In this document: positions 44,391 to 56,411 of the stretch, piece after piece
Numbering within the stretch: position 1 is the stretch's first letter
Layout of the letters: each line of letters begins with the position of its first letter
DNA from: Patellaria atrata CBS 101060
Lineage: Eukaryota > Ascomycota > Dothideomycetes > Patellariales > Patellariaceae
Length of the DNA stretch: 64,000 nt
NCBI GenBank assembly: GCA_010093705.1
Contig: MU006089.1
Coordinates: 2,777,561-2,841,560, forward strand
Direction: 5' to 3'
Program-made: the position numbers and the translations under genes
Notes under the pieces: model-generated
Told to the model about the DNA's origin: nothing
The model's database searches: none
Seen by the model: only the letters and a program-made list of their open reading frames with translations

Positions 44391-47354
44391 ATGGCGCCTC
44401 CAGGCAGACGGCGTAACCCTCTCTCCCTCCCCTCCCTCTTCCTCGCATTCTGTCTCCTCGTCAGCACCGCCTCTGCGGCCTCAGCCGTTCTAGGAATAGA
44501 TCTCGGAACTTCCTACATAAAAGCTGCTCTCGTGAAACCCGGTATTCCCCTCGAAATCGTCCTTAGCAAAGACTCGAAACGCAAAGAGGCCAGCGCCGTC
44601 GCATTCAAACCCTCCAAGAACAAGGGTAGTGAGAAAGAATTTCCAGAGCGATTGTATGGTGGCGATGCATTGGCTCTACAAGGGAGGTTTCCAGGCGATG
44701 TCTACCCAAATCTGAAACCACTGTTAGGCCTCCCGGCGGAGGTTGATGAGGTTACCAGTTGGTGGAACCGACGACCCGCACTCCAACTCGTAGATGCGAA
44801 AATCGAGGGACGCCAAGGCGTCGGGTTCAAGAGCGGAAGTTTCGCGGATGACGAGAAACCCTGGAGTGTTGAGGAGCTATTGGCAATGGAACTGAAGAAC
44901 GTGAGGGAGAACGCGGAGTCGATGGCGAGTGGAAAGGTCGTCAACGCGGTCATCACAGTTCCTGCGTTCTATACCGCGAGAGAGAAGAAGGCGGTTGAGT
45001 TGGCGGCGGAACTAGCGGGACTGAATGTTATGAGTTTGGTTACGGACGGTGTGGCCGTCGGGATCAATTATGCGACATCCAGGACTTTCCCGAGCGTCTC
45101 TGAGGGTGGCCAGCCTGAATTCCATCTGGTTTACGATATGGGTGCGGGCTCTACCACGGCAACCCTGTTGAGATTCCAAGGCAAGACAGTCAAGGATGTT
45201 GGGAAGTATAATAAGACGATTCAGGAGGTACAGGTCATGGCTACAGCGTGGGATAAGACTCTGGGTGGTGATGCTCTCAATGGGGTCATTGTGGATTATC
45301 TGGTTGACGAATTCATCACGAAACCTGATGCGAAGAAGTTCACCGCTTCTGAAGTCAAAAACCACGGCAGAACTGCAGCTAAACTATGGAGGGATGCTGA
45401 AAGAGTGCGACAGGTTCTTAGCGCTAACGTTGAGACTTCGTTTAGCTTTGAGGGTCTCTATGAGGATGTTGATTTCAGACACAAGTTCTCCCGCACGAAA
45501 TTCGAAGAGTTGGCGGAAGGCTTCGCTGACAGAGTCGCTGGTCCTATCGAGGAAGTTCTAGCTATGTCTAGAATCCCTATGAAGGAGATCAACTCTATTA
45601 TTCTTCACGGTGGTGCTGTTAGGACCCCATTTGTCCAAAAGAAGCTTGAGGCTTTGGTTGGGGACCCTGCTAAACTTCGCAGCAATGTAAATGCAGATGA
45701 GGCAGCTGTATTTGGAGCTGCATTTAAGGGCGCAGGACTTAGCCCGAGCTTCAAGGTCAAAGAGATCAGGGATATCGACGTCGCGAATCACCCCGTTGGT
45801 ATTCGTTACAAGGAGGGGAGCGTGAAGAATATGAAACTCTTCCGGGAACTCTCGCAGAACGCGTTCGTCAAACACATGCCATTCGATATCCAAGACGATC
45901 TGGAGTTCACCCTATATCAGCAGGTACAGTCTCCCTTTGCCGGTTCAAAGTTCATCGAGAGCGATGTACTTCGCGTCAAGTCTACCAACCTTACCGCCTC
46001 TGTGGAAAAGCTTGGAGCAGACTTCGGCTGCAAAAAGTGGAACGTCAGCACTCGGTTCCAGATCCAGATTAGCCCTATCGATGGTCTTCCTGAGGTCATC
46101 AGTGCGCATGTGAGTTGTTCCCATGAGGTTGTGGAGAAGAAGGGTATGGTCGAGAATATTAAAGATAAACTCGGTCTCGGCGCGAAGAAAGACGGACAGC
46201 AAGAGGTCTTGAAAGATGAGAACGGTGAGGAAGTAGACACCGAGTCCTCCCCCGCTGATCCCCTCGACGAAGCCACGTCCTCTGTCTCGAGCTCCAGTGA
46301 AGCGACATCACCTTCAGACGCCCCTGAAAAGGAGAAGAAGGAAGAAGTAAAACCAGTGGTCAAGAAAAAGACGGAGATTATCAAAGTCGCATTTACTCAG
46401 ACCCCACTAGGACCAGAGAACCTTTCCAAAGAAGAACTACGAAGAATGAAAGACCGCCTCGCTGCCTTCGACGCCTCCGACCGTTCCCGTTACGCTCGCT
46501 CCGAAGCATTGAACACCCTCGAAGCCTTCACCTACCGCGCCCGCGACGTCATCACCGAGGAAGGTTTCATCGCTGCTTCAACCTCCGAAATCCGCCAGGA
46601 GATCGAGGACCTACTATCCAGCACCAGCGAATGGCTCTACGGCGAAGGCGTCGACGCACCCGTCGACACCCTCAAGTCCAAACTGAAGGATCTCAAGAAC
46701 CTCGTCGACCCCGTTTCTAAGCGGGCGGCGGAAGCGGTCAAGAGACCCAAGAGCGTGGAACTACTCCAGCAAACGCTCGATCAGACTAAGATGCTGCTCG
46801 GCGTCGTCGAGGACAGCATCGCCAGCGCTGCGGCTTCCGCCGCTTCTCTCGCGGCTGAGGCGAGCAAATCCGCCACCGAGGCCGCCAGTTCGGTCTCTTC
46901 GGTCGTGACGCCGGAGAAGTCGGGTGATGAGCTGGATGAGCTTGAAGAGGGATTGGAGAGCGACCTTCCGTCTACCGCTTCTTCGGCAACTGAGCCGGCG
47001 ACTACGCCCGACGCGCCACTTTACTCGGAGGAGGATCTCAAGGGCATCAGGGAAGCGTATCAGAGCGTGAGCGCGTGGTTGGAGGAGAAGACGGCTCTCC
47101 AGGAGAAGCTAAAGCCGTGGGAGGACTCGGCACTGTCGAGTCAAGAGCTCGAGGTCAAGGCGAGGGAATTGAATGAGGCCGTTTCGGGCTTGTTGACTCG
47201 GAGGATCAAGGTTGGGGGGGATAAGAAGGCCAAATCGAGCAAGTCGAAGAGTAAGTCGAAGAGTGCGAAGGCGAGTAAGTCGAGGAAGGCGGAGAAGGGG
47301 AAGGAGACGAAGGAGTCGGGGAAGGAGAAGAATGATGGGCATGATGAGTTGTAG
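44391..47354 (+). CDS. lhs1: ER Hsp70-family chaperone Lhs1 (Grp170/HYOU1 type)
   Basis: This is a single exon of 987 residues. The signal peptide (residues 1 to about 30, ending SAASA) and the C-terminal HDEL place it in the ER lumen. The nucleotide-binding domain starts VLGIDLGTSYIKAAL and includes VITVPAFYTAREKKAVELAA, LVYDMGAGSTTATLL and ILHGGAVRTPFVQ. The substrate-binding part is followed by an acidic, Ser/Glu-rich insertion (about residues 615-660) and a long helical C-terminal domain. The end is lysine/serine-rich. These are the features of the Grp170 class, which acts as nucleotide-exchange factor for Kar2/BiP and as a holdase. Its 3' end points into the repeat array at 47.7-53.2 kb. 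Confidence 0.93.
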   Translation: MAPPGRRRNPLSLPSLFLAFCLLVSTASAASAVLGIDLGTSYIKAALVKPGIPLEIVLSKDSKRKEASAVAFKPSKNKGSEKEFPERLYGGDALALQGRFPGDVYPNLKPLLGLPAEVDEVTSWWNRRPALQLVDAKIEGRQGVGFKSGSFADDEKPWSVEELLAMELKNVRENAESMASGKVVNAVITVPAFYTAREKKAVELAAELAGLNVMSLVTDGVAVGINYATSRTFPSVSEGGQPEFHLVYDMGAGSTTATLLRFQGKTVKDVGKYNKTIQEVQVMATAWDKTLGGDALNGVIVDYLVDEFITKPDAKKFTASEVKNHGRTAAKLWRDAERVRQVLSANVETSFSFEGLYEDVDFRHKFSRTKFEELAEGFADRVAGPIEEVLAMSRIPMKEINSIILHGGAVRTPFVQKKLEALVGDPAKLRSNVNADEAAVFGAAFKGAGLSPSFKVKEIRDIDVANHPVGIRYKEGSVKNMKLFRELSQNAFVKHMPFDIQDDLEFTLYQQVQSPFAGSKFIESDVLRVKSTNLTASVEKLGADFGCKKWNVSTRFQIQISPIDGLPEVISAHVSCSHEVVEKKGMVENIKDKLGLGAKKDGQQEVLKDENGEEVDTESSPADPLDEATSSVSSSSEATSPSDAPEKEKKEEVKPVVKKKTEIIKVAFTQTPLGPENLSKEELRRMKDRLAAFDASDRSRYARSEALNTLEAFTYRARDVITEEGFIAASTSEIRQEIEDLLSSTSEWLYGEGVDAPVDTLKSKLKDLKNLVDPVSKRAAEAVKRPKSVELLQQTLDQTKMLLGVVEDSIASAAASAASLAAEASKSATEAASSVSSVVTPEKSGDELDELEEGLESDLPSTASSATEPATTPDAPLYSEEDLKGIREAYQSVSAWLEEKTALQEKLKPWEDSALSSQELEVKARELNEAVSGLLTRRIKVGGDKKAKSSKSKSKSKSAKASKSRKAEKGKETKESGKEKNDGHDEL

Positions 47355-47699
47355 GATGGGGTTTGGGGTTGGAGTGGGGAAGGGGGAGCGATGTGTATAA
47401 GTATCTATATAGATAGGGAATAGAGGATGAAATGGGAACATGGAAATTTTATTTTTATATTGCTTTCGTTTACTTTAGGATGTTTGTGGTATTGTCGCCT
47501 TTCTGTATTGTACAATACGTCTCCAAGATGTCGTTAAACCGGACCGTACAGCAGAGTTGTGAGGGGTTTAGGGGTTTGGGATTAAGGTGCAGAGCGGTCG
47601 AGGACTGCTAGCTGTGTAGTGATCATTGTGTTTATGATAGGGATTCAGATGGTCGGGTGAACCGGTCAAGTGCGCTTCTGTTTCACTGGTATGCAATGG

Positions 47700-50600
47700 T
47701 CTGCTGGTCTGCTGCTGGTGGCGCCAGTATCCCAAAGCCAGGGTATACCACCTCCTCCCCCTTCTCTACTCTCTTCTTTCCCTTTTACTTGTCAAGAAAG
47801 AAAGGAAAGGGTCCGCAACTCACTTGCGTGGGAAGAGTGCATTGGGTTTGGAAACTGAAGACAGTCAGTCATTGGGTCTGCTCTGAGCCTCTTGCGGAGC
47901 CTCTTGACGATTCTCCATCCATCCGAGGTTTCAGTACGTTTTGACACATCCAAGTCGGTTTATTGGAGGGTAGTTCTCGTCTGTTAAGCAGAGAAGAGTC
48001 TTGATATTGGTGTGGGTTGGGAAAACCACTCTCTCTCGATTTGGTATCGTTTGAGTTATTTCAGGGTTAGGGGAGGGGAGGGTTGGTGATGATGAGGATC
48101 AACCGTGAGGGTACACCGTATGACTTCCCCTTTTGATGTATATCGTCATCTGTTCAGGGGCGGGGGAGTGTTGGTTTAGACGGTAGACTATCCCATCACC
48201 AAGGGATCAGTACGTCGGCCGAGAAGGCGCTGCCCTGTACAAATAAAATTACTCTACTGCTTCCGGAAAGGAACAATTGAGGGTTGACTCGGTGCCCGGA
48301 AAAATGGATTGGAGTCTTTTGAAAAAACGGCCAATGACTGATAGAGCTTGACGTTAGAGAGGAGTAAATGGAGGTAGAGAGGATATATAATGCCTCAGGA
48401 GCTCCTTTTATGGTGAAGAAAGAGTGATGTTTTAGTCACGTCTAGGTAAGAGATAGTCAGGGGGTGTTGTCAGATGCTCCTTTGGTCTACTGCTCTGGAG
48501 GTATGCCGCTGGAAGAGCAGAAGGGAGAAGGGGTAGAGGTATAAAATTTCTCTCCTCCTACTACTTGCTCCCTTCTTCTTCTTTTCTCCATTAGGATTTC
48601 AGAAGACTCGCGGCCTACTGGTCGTATCGCTTCCTTGAGGGAGTCAAAACTAGTATTAGGTCCAACTTGAAACGACACACGTTGGGGGAGGTTAGAGAGT
48701 ACAAGGTTAGAGCTCAGGGGAGGACGTTACCGTAAGAAGAAGGGATAATAGTAAGTGCGTGATGGTGATGAGGATCATTGTCGTACCATAGAGGTGTTTG
48801 AAATCGTTATTACTAACATCGTCACCATGGCCATGGCAAAATTATACAAACTTATTCTTACACGAGTGCTAAGCCCCATGATGAAGTGGACTCCACGGAT
48901 TCCAACCAATTCCAATGCTCGTTTTGACCCTTCCCACCTTGTCATCTTGAACCCACCTAGCACTTAACGACAATTGGAAGCATTCTTTTCCTGCAATAAC
49001 AGTGTGGGAGCCGACGAAGCCACTCTTAAATGCATTCTTAGATGAGTTGTTGACGACGAAAAAGGGAAAAAGAGAAGAAGGAGATTTATGACCTTGAGGA
49101 AAGGGTAAAAAGGAAGAAAGGAAGTCATGCGGTACAGTCACCAGTCTTGAGGCTTAGAAGAACGTATGAATAGTCTAGGAAAGTCCGTCTGCCAAGATGA
49201 AAGGGGTATAAGTCTTCGACTACTGTCTCTTCCTCTCTTCCTTCTTTTCCATTAGGACATCTGGAGCAGTTGGATTGCCGTATCATCTTGAAGCCGGATA
49301 TTTTGGGGGTTTTAACTGGGGGACCGACTTTATTGGAGCGCTGGTTGAACATTCATCAGCGATCGATTTGGTTGTGGGTATTGGAGATCTGGAAAGGGGG
49401 GGATTGATAAAGGCTAAGAGTCAGAGGTCAAGGCAGAGATGTTTTGGCTATCGGTCACCCTAGGACTCCGTTACTGATATCCTTCATCACTATGGACATA
49501 TGATACTTTTCTCGCTATCAAAACCTAGATACGATATTTTTTGACGTCCGCCCCTTAACTCCGAATGTCTCGCATAGAAAACCCCTTTGCTCTTATTCCC
49601 TCCTTCCCTATGCCAACTGCCCCTTTTCTCTCAGCATCCCCATTCACTCCGCCTACCACATGTACTATGAGGCAATCGTTGACACAATGAGGAGCTGAGG
49701 ATTACTACGACTCGTACCGGTACACAAGCACATCTAGAGGCTGGAGAGTCTGGTTAGCCCCCGAAGTAAGGAAAACGTTCTGTACAGAAGGAAATGGGTT
49801 TTAAAATAGAAAGGAAAGAAGAACCAAGACTATGATAACATTTTGCGTCAGAAGGGCTTAAGAGAAGATAAGTGGATAACTGGTCAGCCAGCGGTGTCTT
49901 GTTATTGTATAAGGAGTTCCCTATTCGGTTATTCCTCCTTCTCCAACAGATCAACTGCAGAGGGTATTAATTAGTATTCACACGGTACAGGGAAATTCCT
50001 GAATCCTGTTTGTCTGAATAAGTGCACAAGCCGTTTTGTTGACATCATTACCACTACCTAACGCCAATCATCGCCATCGAGGTCTCATGAATTTCACTAT
50101 CACCGCTTTCTCCCGCCTTTAGCATTCATCTATTCCACTTCCCCTAGAGTTCAACACCCCAAATTCTCCATCCACAATATTTTGTGTATACTTTTTTAGG
50201 GTCAGTTTCTCGCCCACACAAACCTAATGGGTCTAATAGTAACCACGTTGGGCTCATTAAACCTATCCAAGATAGAGGACTCTATCACTATTGTGCAAAG
50301 TTGAGCAGGAAGAAAGAAGGAGAGAAACTTAAGTAGTGAGAAATGGGGAGGAATATCCATGTCAAATATACGTAAAGGTTACGGTATAGGGGTTAGGGAA
50401 TACAAGCCAAGCATGACTGAATGCCTGAAAGTTCTGGCACGTGGAATGAACAGTGTTATGTTTCGATATAAGTTCTCTTCTCTCCCGTGTTCTTTGCTTT
50501 CTTCGCCGTGCACTTCTTAGATTGGAAATAACGAGAATGGATGGAGGGTCGCCATTGTATTTTATGCTGAACAACCAACAAGTATTTTGGGGCTCCGGTA

Positions 50601-53250
50601 TCTCATAGCACTCAGCTGCCCTATCCGGAAGGCTAGAGATAAACATAGGATTCAATACCACTTACTGGGACAAACTCCTGATAAAAACCTTTTAATATTG
50701 ATTCCCATCACTACCCCCAGCTGATAATCCCTAACATTTACCCCTTTAATCCTCCATTAAGATCTCACATAGCGTCACCATCGTACTAAAACTCCTATTG
50801 CCCTTCATATCTCTACAGGACACGGTGACGGTACAGTACGAAAAGCCCTGTCAAACTCGCGGTTTGATTGTATTTGCTTTACACAGCACAATGATGATCC
50901 TTTGCTTTTCAATGTCTTCAAAATGTCCGGTACGGCCTCATTTTTGTCCAGAAGAAAATAGTTTACTTGTGAGATTTCAAGGTAGGATCCCAGTCATTTC
51001 TACAGAAACGAATGAAGAGTTGGGGAGAAAGGATTTAAATAGTAGAAAGGGGTAGAGGAACCGATTATAGATGTACGGTTAGCCATAAGAAGTACCTTAA
51101 TCGGAAGGTGAGCGTCGCATGGTGTAAGGGGCCGAAATGTCCGATTGCAGTGGCACACATCCAAATATTTGTCTCCTTTACTTCTTCCCACAATTGAGAT
51201 CCTACGAATTGTATTTTCCTAATGAGAAGACCTCGAATATCCGTGGCTTCTTTCTTTTAGACAAGTGCCGCCTCTGTATTCGCTTCTGGAGGACTAAAGA
51301 CAGGCTTATTAGCTCCATTGCCAACTCCATTTAATCAGACTATCAGAGAAATTCTCTGAAATTGCATCCCTAATAATGAATCTCATCGTCGACTAAACGC
51401 GATATTCCTCACCACCGACTTACCTATTCAGATATCTCTGAGCACCTCCCTCCTCCCCATCTAGATCCCCCATATCTCCAACTCTCTAATTTCCAACCAC
51501 TCCTCCACCGACAATAAGATAGGTTATCATATCATAAACTTCCCAGCCCACAGAGCCCAATGTTTTGATGTGGCCGGAATTCCCACAATCAAAACTGTCC
51601 CAGATAATGAAAGGAAAATCGCCAATTTAACTAACCCAAGCTAACTATTCAGTCTTTTTTGGTAGATGGAATAGCGAGGGAGGAACAGGCTCTAAATAGC
51701 AAAGAAACATAGAAGAGATAGGTCATAGGTACGTAGTAGTCAGCAGAGGCAGATGCAGGCGATGAGAGCATAGAGACGTAATGTACAGCCGAAACCAGGA
51801 GAAACGGTCATATGAAGTATGACGAAAAGGGGTAGATTCATGAGTGGGAATAGGGGTGGGCCGTGTATATAAAGCTCTTCCTCATATCTGAGATTTCTTT
51901 CTTCTCTAGATAGTTAGCGGAACATACTACTAATGAAGATGGGTTTGGAATAACATGGTTCAATTTTATCACCAATATATTCACAGCCGTTGGGGAAGGG
52001 TGGGTAACTGGATACCCGACTCACGAAGGTGAGATACTCCCCTAAGACATCCCTTATTCTCCATACTAATGCACCCCATCACCACGTCCACACACTACCC
52101 TTCACCGTCTTATATACAATCATCCTCACTATTACTTAGTCCTTCCCTTCCTTCCTTCATTCCTATCCCCTTCCCAATCTAATCCCCCAATCCTCCTCTC
52201 CATCCCAATTTCTCCCGGCGTTTGACGTATCCCACACCACCCAATTTGCATCACGTTTATGATGCACAAACCCAACCTAATCACGCTCTTGTATTGCAGA
52301 TCCGGAAAAGAATAACCGGTTTCCAACGCTCGAGCACAATGAGTCTGTGTCTTGGTTGTTGCGTTTCAGAAGATAGAAGCTAACGAGAGAGGAAGGGGTT
52401 TTATATAGTAGAGATCCACAGGTAGGAAGAGGGGATGGTATCTCGATCACGAGAAGGGATATGTCATGAGGTATTAGGGGAATAGAGGGCGTATGATATA
52501 CTTCCAATCGGAAGGGATGCCATCACATTACTGAGACGCAAAATCGCCGGCGTGGAGATCCGTACATAAACCCTCCTATTCCTCTCAGAATCCTTTCTCC
52601 AACAACTGAGCCGTAGGTTTCATGGAGTGGTAGACTCTAATGGCCATCTAAAGATGCTATTGCGCTCCGCATACATAAGAAAGATTTCCCATTCGGCTTT
52701 GGGCTTGTCCTGGGTATACGCCCATTCTAAACCAAAATTCCCAAAGATACTTACAACGGCAGTAAACCTCCAGCTCGAAACTGACCCCTTGATCCCTCGA
52801 GCCTGAACCCCATCACTGTAGTCACACGCTCCTCAGAGTCCAAGATTCTCACCACCATCAGTACTCTCAATTTTATTCCAACTCAGACTGCATCCTGATC
52901 CCCCTCCCCCATTTCCATTTCCACTTCCTCCATCTCACACAACCACACCCTCCCTCCACCCAATAAAGAATTGATGTAGCAGTGTCACCACACACACGCA
53001 ATCAATATGGTAAGGTCTTTCATCTCAAGACAATACCACAACTGAATCTCCATCCACCCAATTTTATGCATGATTCTAATATCTCAAGGACTCAACCACC
53101 CAAAAGAGGTGCGCTATCGTTGAAAAAAGACAAACACCGAGTGAGAAAAGGAAGGTGTTAAATAATCAAGATTCCTGGGGGACCGGGTCGTAAGAAAATA
53201 GTACTCATGACGAATTGGGCAACGTATGACCGGTTCAGCTGATTCGGGGA
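47700..53250 (+). repeat. Diverged tandem array of ~0.7-kb promoter-like units
   Basis: No coding sequence is found in this region, which lies between two convergent genes. By eye it shows the same three landmarks in the same order about every 560-800 bp. Landmark A (CATCACYACC-like) lies near 48192, 48820, 49484, 50042, 50704, 51407, 52076 and 52808. Landmark B is a purine-rich block around TTWAAATAGTAGA. It lies near 49800, 50327, 51033, 51691, 52397 and 53156, with weaker forms at 48381 and 49085. Landmark C is TATAA or a variant, then a 30-50-nt pyrimidine tract ending in YAG. It lies near 47744, 48540, 49207, 49908, 50467, 51164, 51868 and 52566. Spacing A-B is 190-350, B-C 108-177 and C-A 134-280. 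GTGATGATGAGGATCA (48087) and GTGATGGTGATGAGGATCA (48761) are similar. Copies are strongly diverged, so the array is old. Function unknown. Confidence 0.5.
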
Positions 53251-54011
53251 CGATATCATGTAACATGCTATCATACGGGAATGTGAGCTAGTTATCCCAC
53301 AATATGGTGGTTGTACTGTCCGCAAACTTGACCTCAGGCTAGTCCTTTCCCTATTACGGGTTGATTCGCTTACTGCACGCTCGCTCCCGGGGGAATCTCC
53401 GACCTTGCTGTACAGACGAGTACAAACCATAAAGAACACGTAGCAGTACGTAGGATTCGACCATGTAGATACTGGAGATTGGCTGATACTGCGGGTTAAT
53501 AATTTCCCATTACCTGTTTACCAAGCGTACAGAGCCCTAAGAACATCCACGGGAGAGGGAGAGTAATTTTATTTGCAAGTACAAGCATATGCAATAAACA
53601 TCTAGAATTGCAGTGATTCAAACTTGAAGATATTATATTCTCACATCCATGTCTACCCTAGCATGTCCTCATCATCAGCGTAGGAGAGAGGAAGTAATAA
53701 GAAAAATTTGAATGGCATTGACACAACTCATCTCGTCGTCGCCTAGAAGCCTCTAGCCAAAGCTAATTGTTCCCCAGACATCAAACCATTGACTTGAACA
53801 AATGAAGAGGTGTTGAATATACGTCCACTGTGAAAATGTACTGCAGGAAATGTAAAAGTAGGCATCGACATGTTTAGCATATGCGCTAATGACGGATGGA
53901 AGGCGTGGTGGAAAAGAAGACTTTTCGTTTATATGGGTATGATATGTGGCATGATGATGAAAAGAGTCCTGCAAACATGTAATCATAGAAGAAGAAGGGG
54001 TATCTCGTCGT
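53251..54011. other. Intergenic, nothing recognised
   Basis: This is the 3' flank of the minus-strand Hsp70-like gene, beyond the last recognisable array landmark. Confidence 0.45.
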
Positions 54012-56411
54012 TTATCGGAACCTGGCTGAACAACGGCCCATGACCTCACCCTGGCAGACAAGTTCGGCGTTGAACTCACTACCGTCAAGAGTGAGATATA
54101 TGTCGAAGTAGACGCGGTAGAATGTGCCTTGAGGAGTATCCATGCGTTCGAAGTCCTTCTCAAGGTTCTTTCTTGAGAGATCAGAGGTAAGCGTGACAAC
54201 TTCCTTGATACCTGGATGTGTGTTAGAATCGTTCTATTGACTTCACAGAATAAAACTTACGAGGATCCTTGGTATATTCGGGACAAACATCGTCATCACA
54301 AGCGTATAAAATATCTTCATACATGAGAGTTGCACCTGGTGCCACCTGTCGGAAGAAAGAAACTTTGACAGGCTCTCCAATCTTGACTCGCTGGCCTTTC
54401 TGGACGAATATTTGCCTGGTGTACTTGCAACGATCTTTGCCGTCCAGGGAAGGTACACGGTATTGTTCTGGGTGATGGCCCTCCTTGAACGGTTGGAGAG
54501 TAGCCATAAGGTAATGCCGACGAGCGACACGATGAGTGACCACCCGCTCTGTGATACCTGCTGTGACTGCACCCTTAACGATGGCAGCTACTGAGTCCAT
54601 AGGACGGACGACCTTAGATTGGAATTGAGGAGGAACGTGGAGTTTGATTTGCTGGAAAAGATATTCTGAAGCGCCGAAACCACCCACAACAAGCACGTTC
54701 TAAGACAAGTAAGCGAGTGGTCTGCTATAGAAAAGTTGGTACATACCTGCAATGCTCTGTTTTGAGCTTGAATAGCGATGATTTGATTTCTTACAAGCTC
54801 CAAGATCCTATTAACTACAGGTTCGAAGCACTGTAAGATCTCCTCATTCGTAAAAGTCATGTATCCTTCCTCGATACCAGCTTCTGGGAATTCTGCTTCA
54901 ATACCAACGTCAACGGCCCATTTCTGACCGTTATTTCTGAAGTCTGCTTTAATTCTGTTTTCGAAGTCCATGATACACTTCGCATATACCTTTCCAGCTG
55001 TTCTTGAACCGTCCGGGAGCTTCATTTTCCTGATCTTGGCACGCAGAATGTTGCTAAAATTTCGATTGAGCGCCGTTGAACCGCACGAGTCACCTGAGCC
55101 TGCAGTACATTCAGCTACAGAGAACGGTTGCTCCTCCTCTACCTCATAGGCGATCAAATCGACAGTGCCGCCACCGCAATCGACGATGAGCACTGCATCG
55201 TGTATCTTGAGGTTTAGAAGACCAGTCTTGGAACAGAACATAGCGGCTGCTTCAGGTTCTGTAATCAGTGTCAGACGGTTGTCGTTCTCGTCTCGTAAGA
55301 ATCCAGCTTGAATGGCTGCGGCTCTCGTTGCGGCTTTACCCGCATCATTCCAGATGGCCGGGACCGTGAGAAAGTATTTGATGTTGCGCTCCTCCCGATT
55401 GAATACCTCGCCTAGGGTTTTCTGTAACTGATTTCTCATCGCTTGTCGTAGGTGGAAGAGATAGTCTGCTGCAACATCAATCTCAGACTTCCCTGGTGGG
55501 AGAGGAGGAAGATTGATGGGGTCAATATATGTATTGCCAGAAAGCATGAGCTGTAGTTTAAACCATTCAACCTTCTGGACACCAGGTTTAGGGTATCCGG
55601 TGGGCGCGAGGGCATCCGAGATGTCAGGGCCCCAACCTACGACTTTTTGATACTGATCATAGTAGAGAACTGTGGGTATCTGGAACATATTGTCAACACT
55701 GATCACGTCATATGGTAAAACTGTGTGTTATACCTTTTGTTTTGTCTGATTTCCAGCTCCCGGCCACTCAGTTATGATGTCTTCCTTTGCTTCAGTGTTT
55801 GTTGCAAAAGCGAAAGCAACGCCAGAAAAGGTTGTTCCCTAAGTGAACGACTGTTAGATATAGCAATTCTGAAATAGTGGAGAGGATGATCGTACAAAGT
55901 CTATTCCGACAATCAATTGGGCCTTACTCCTGCCCGCACCTTCCACTTCTACAGCGGTAGCACCTGGGGGTCTTTGATAGGACTGTGGTCCCGCTGGAGG
56001 AGGACCACCATACGGATGCTGTCCGAATCCTTGTTGAGGTGGTGGTATGTATCCAGGTGGTCCTTGAGGAGGTTGTTGGCCATACAACTGTTGCTGTTGT
56101 GGCGGGTAACCGTGTCCAGGAGCAGCACCGGTGTTGATAGGCGGTGGAGGCATGGGGCTGGTCGGTCTGCCATGTTGTTGTTGCTGAGGGGCGAGTCCTC
56201 CGGGAGGAGCGTAAGTGTACGACGGCGGGCGGCCGAGAGGATTGTTTGGATTCATTGGGAGTGAGGTGGTAGAGGAACTGGGGTTGGAGGGAGGGGAGAG
56301 CGAAGAGGAACTGCCTAGAGGCGGGGTGGTGTTCGTTGGGGACGCGACGTTGTTCGATGATCGTCTTCGCGAGCCTACAAGATTTTTAAAGCGAGCGTTC
56401 ATGGACGACAT
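54012..56411 (-). CDS. Hsp70/actin-fold ATPase domain protein (HSPA12-like)
   Basis: Five exons (56411-55896, 55838-55734, 55679-54747, 54699-54261, 54211-54012) encode 730 residues; introns are 47-57 nt. Residues 1-160 are rich in Pro, Gln, Ser and Gly (PPQQQQLYGQQPPQGPPGY) and disordered. The ATPase fold then starts with LIVGIDFGTTFSGVAFAFAT (phosphate 1). Further on come FLTVPAIWNDAGKAATRAAA, LITEPEAAA, VLIVDCGGGTVDLIAYEV (phosphate 2) and VLVVGGFGASEYLFQQIK (adenosine). It lacks the canonical Hsp70 substrate-binding domain and EEVD tail, as in the HSPA12-like group common in fungi. The cellular role of these fungal members is unclear. It has no signal peptide, so it is probably cytosolic. 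Confidence 0.88.

Noticed and set aside
48060-48110. Telomere-like GGGTTAGGGG (and GGGGTTAGGG near 50390) as a possible telomerase-RNA template
   Set aside because: Neither copy contains the 1.5-repeat CTAACCCTAA needed for a TTAGGG template, and no surrounding telomerase-RNA structure was seen.
53753-54199. 148-codon minus-strand frame
   Set aside because: It overlaps the last exon of the Hsp70-like gene in a different frame.
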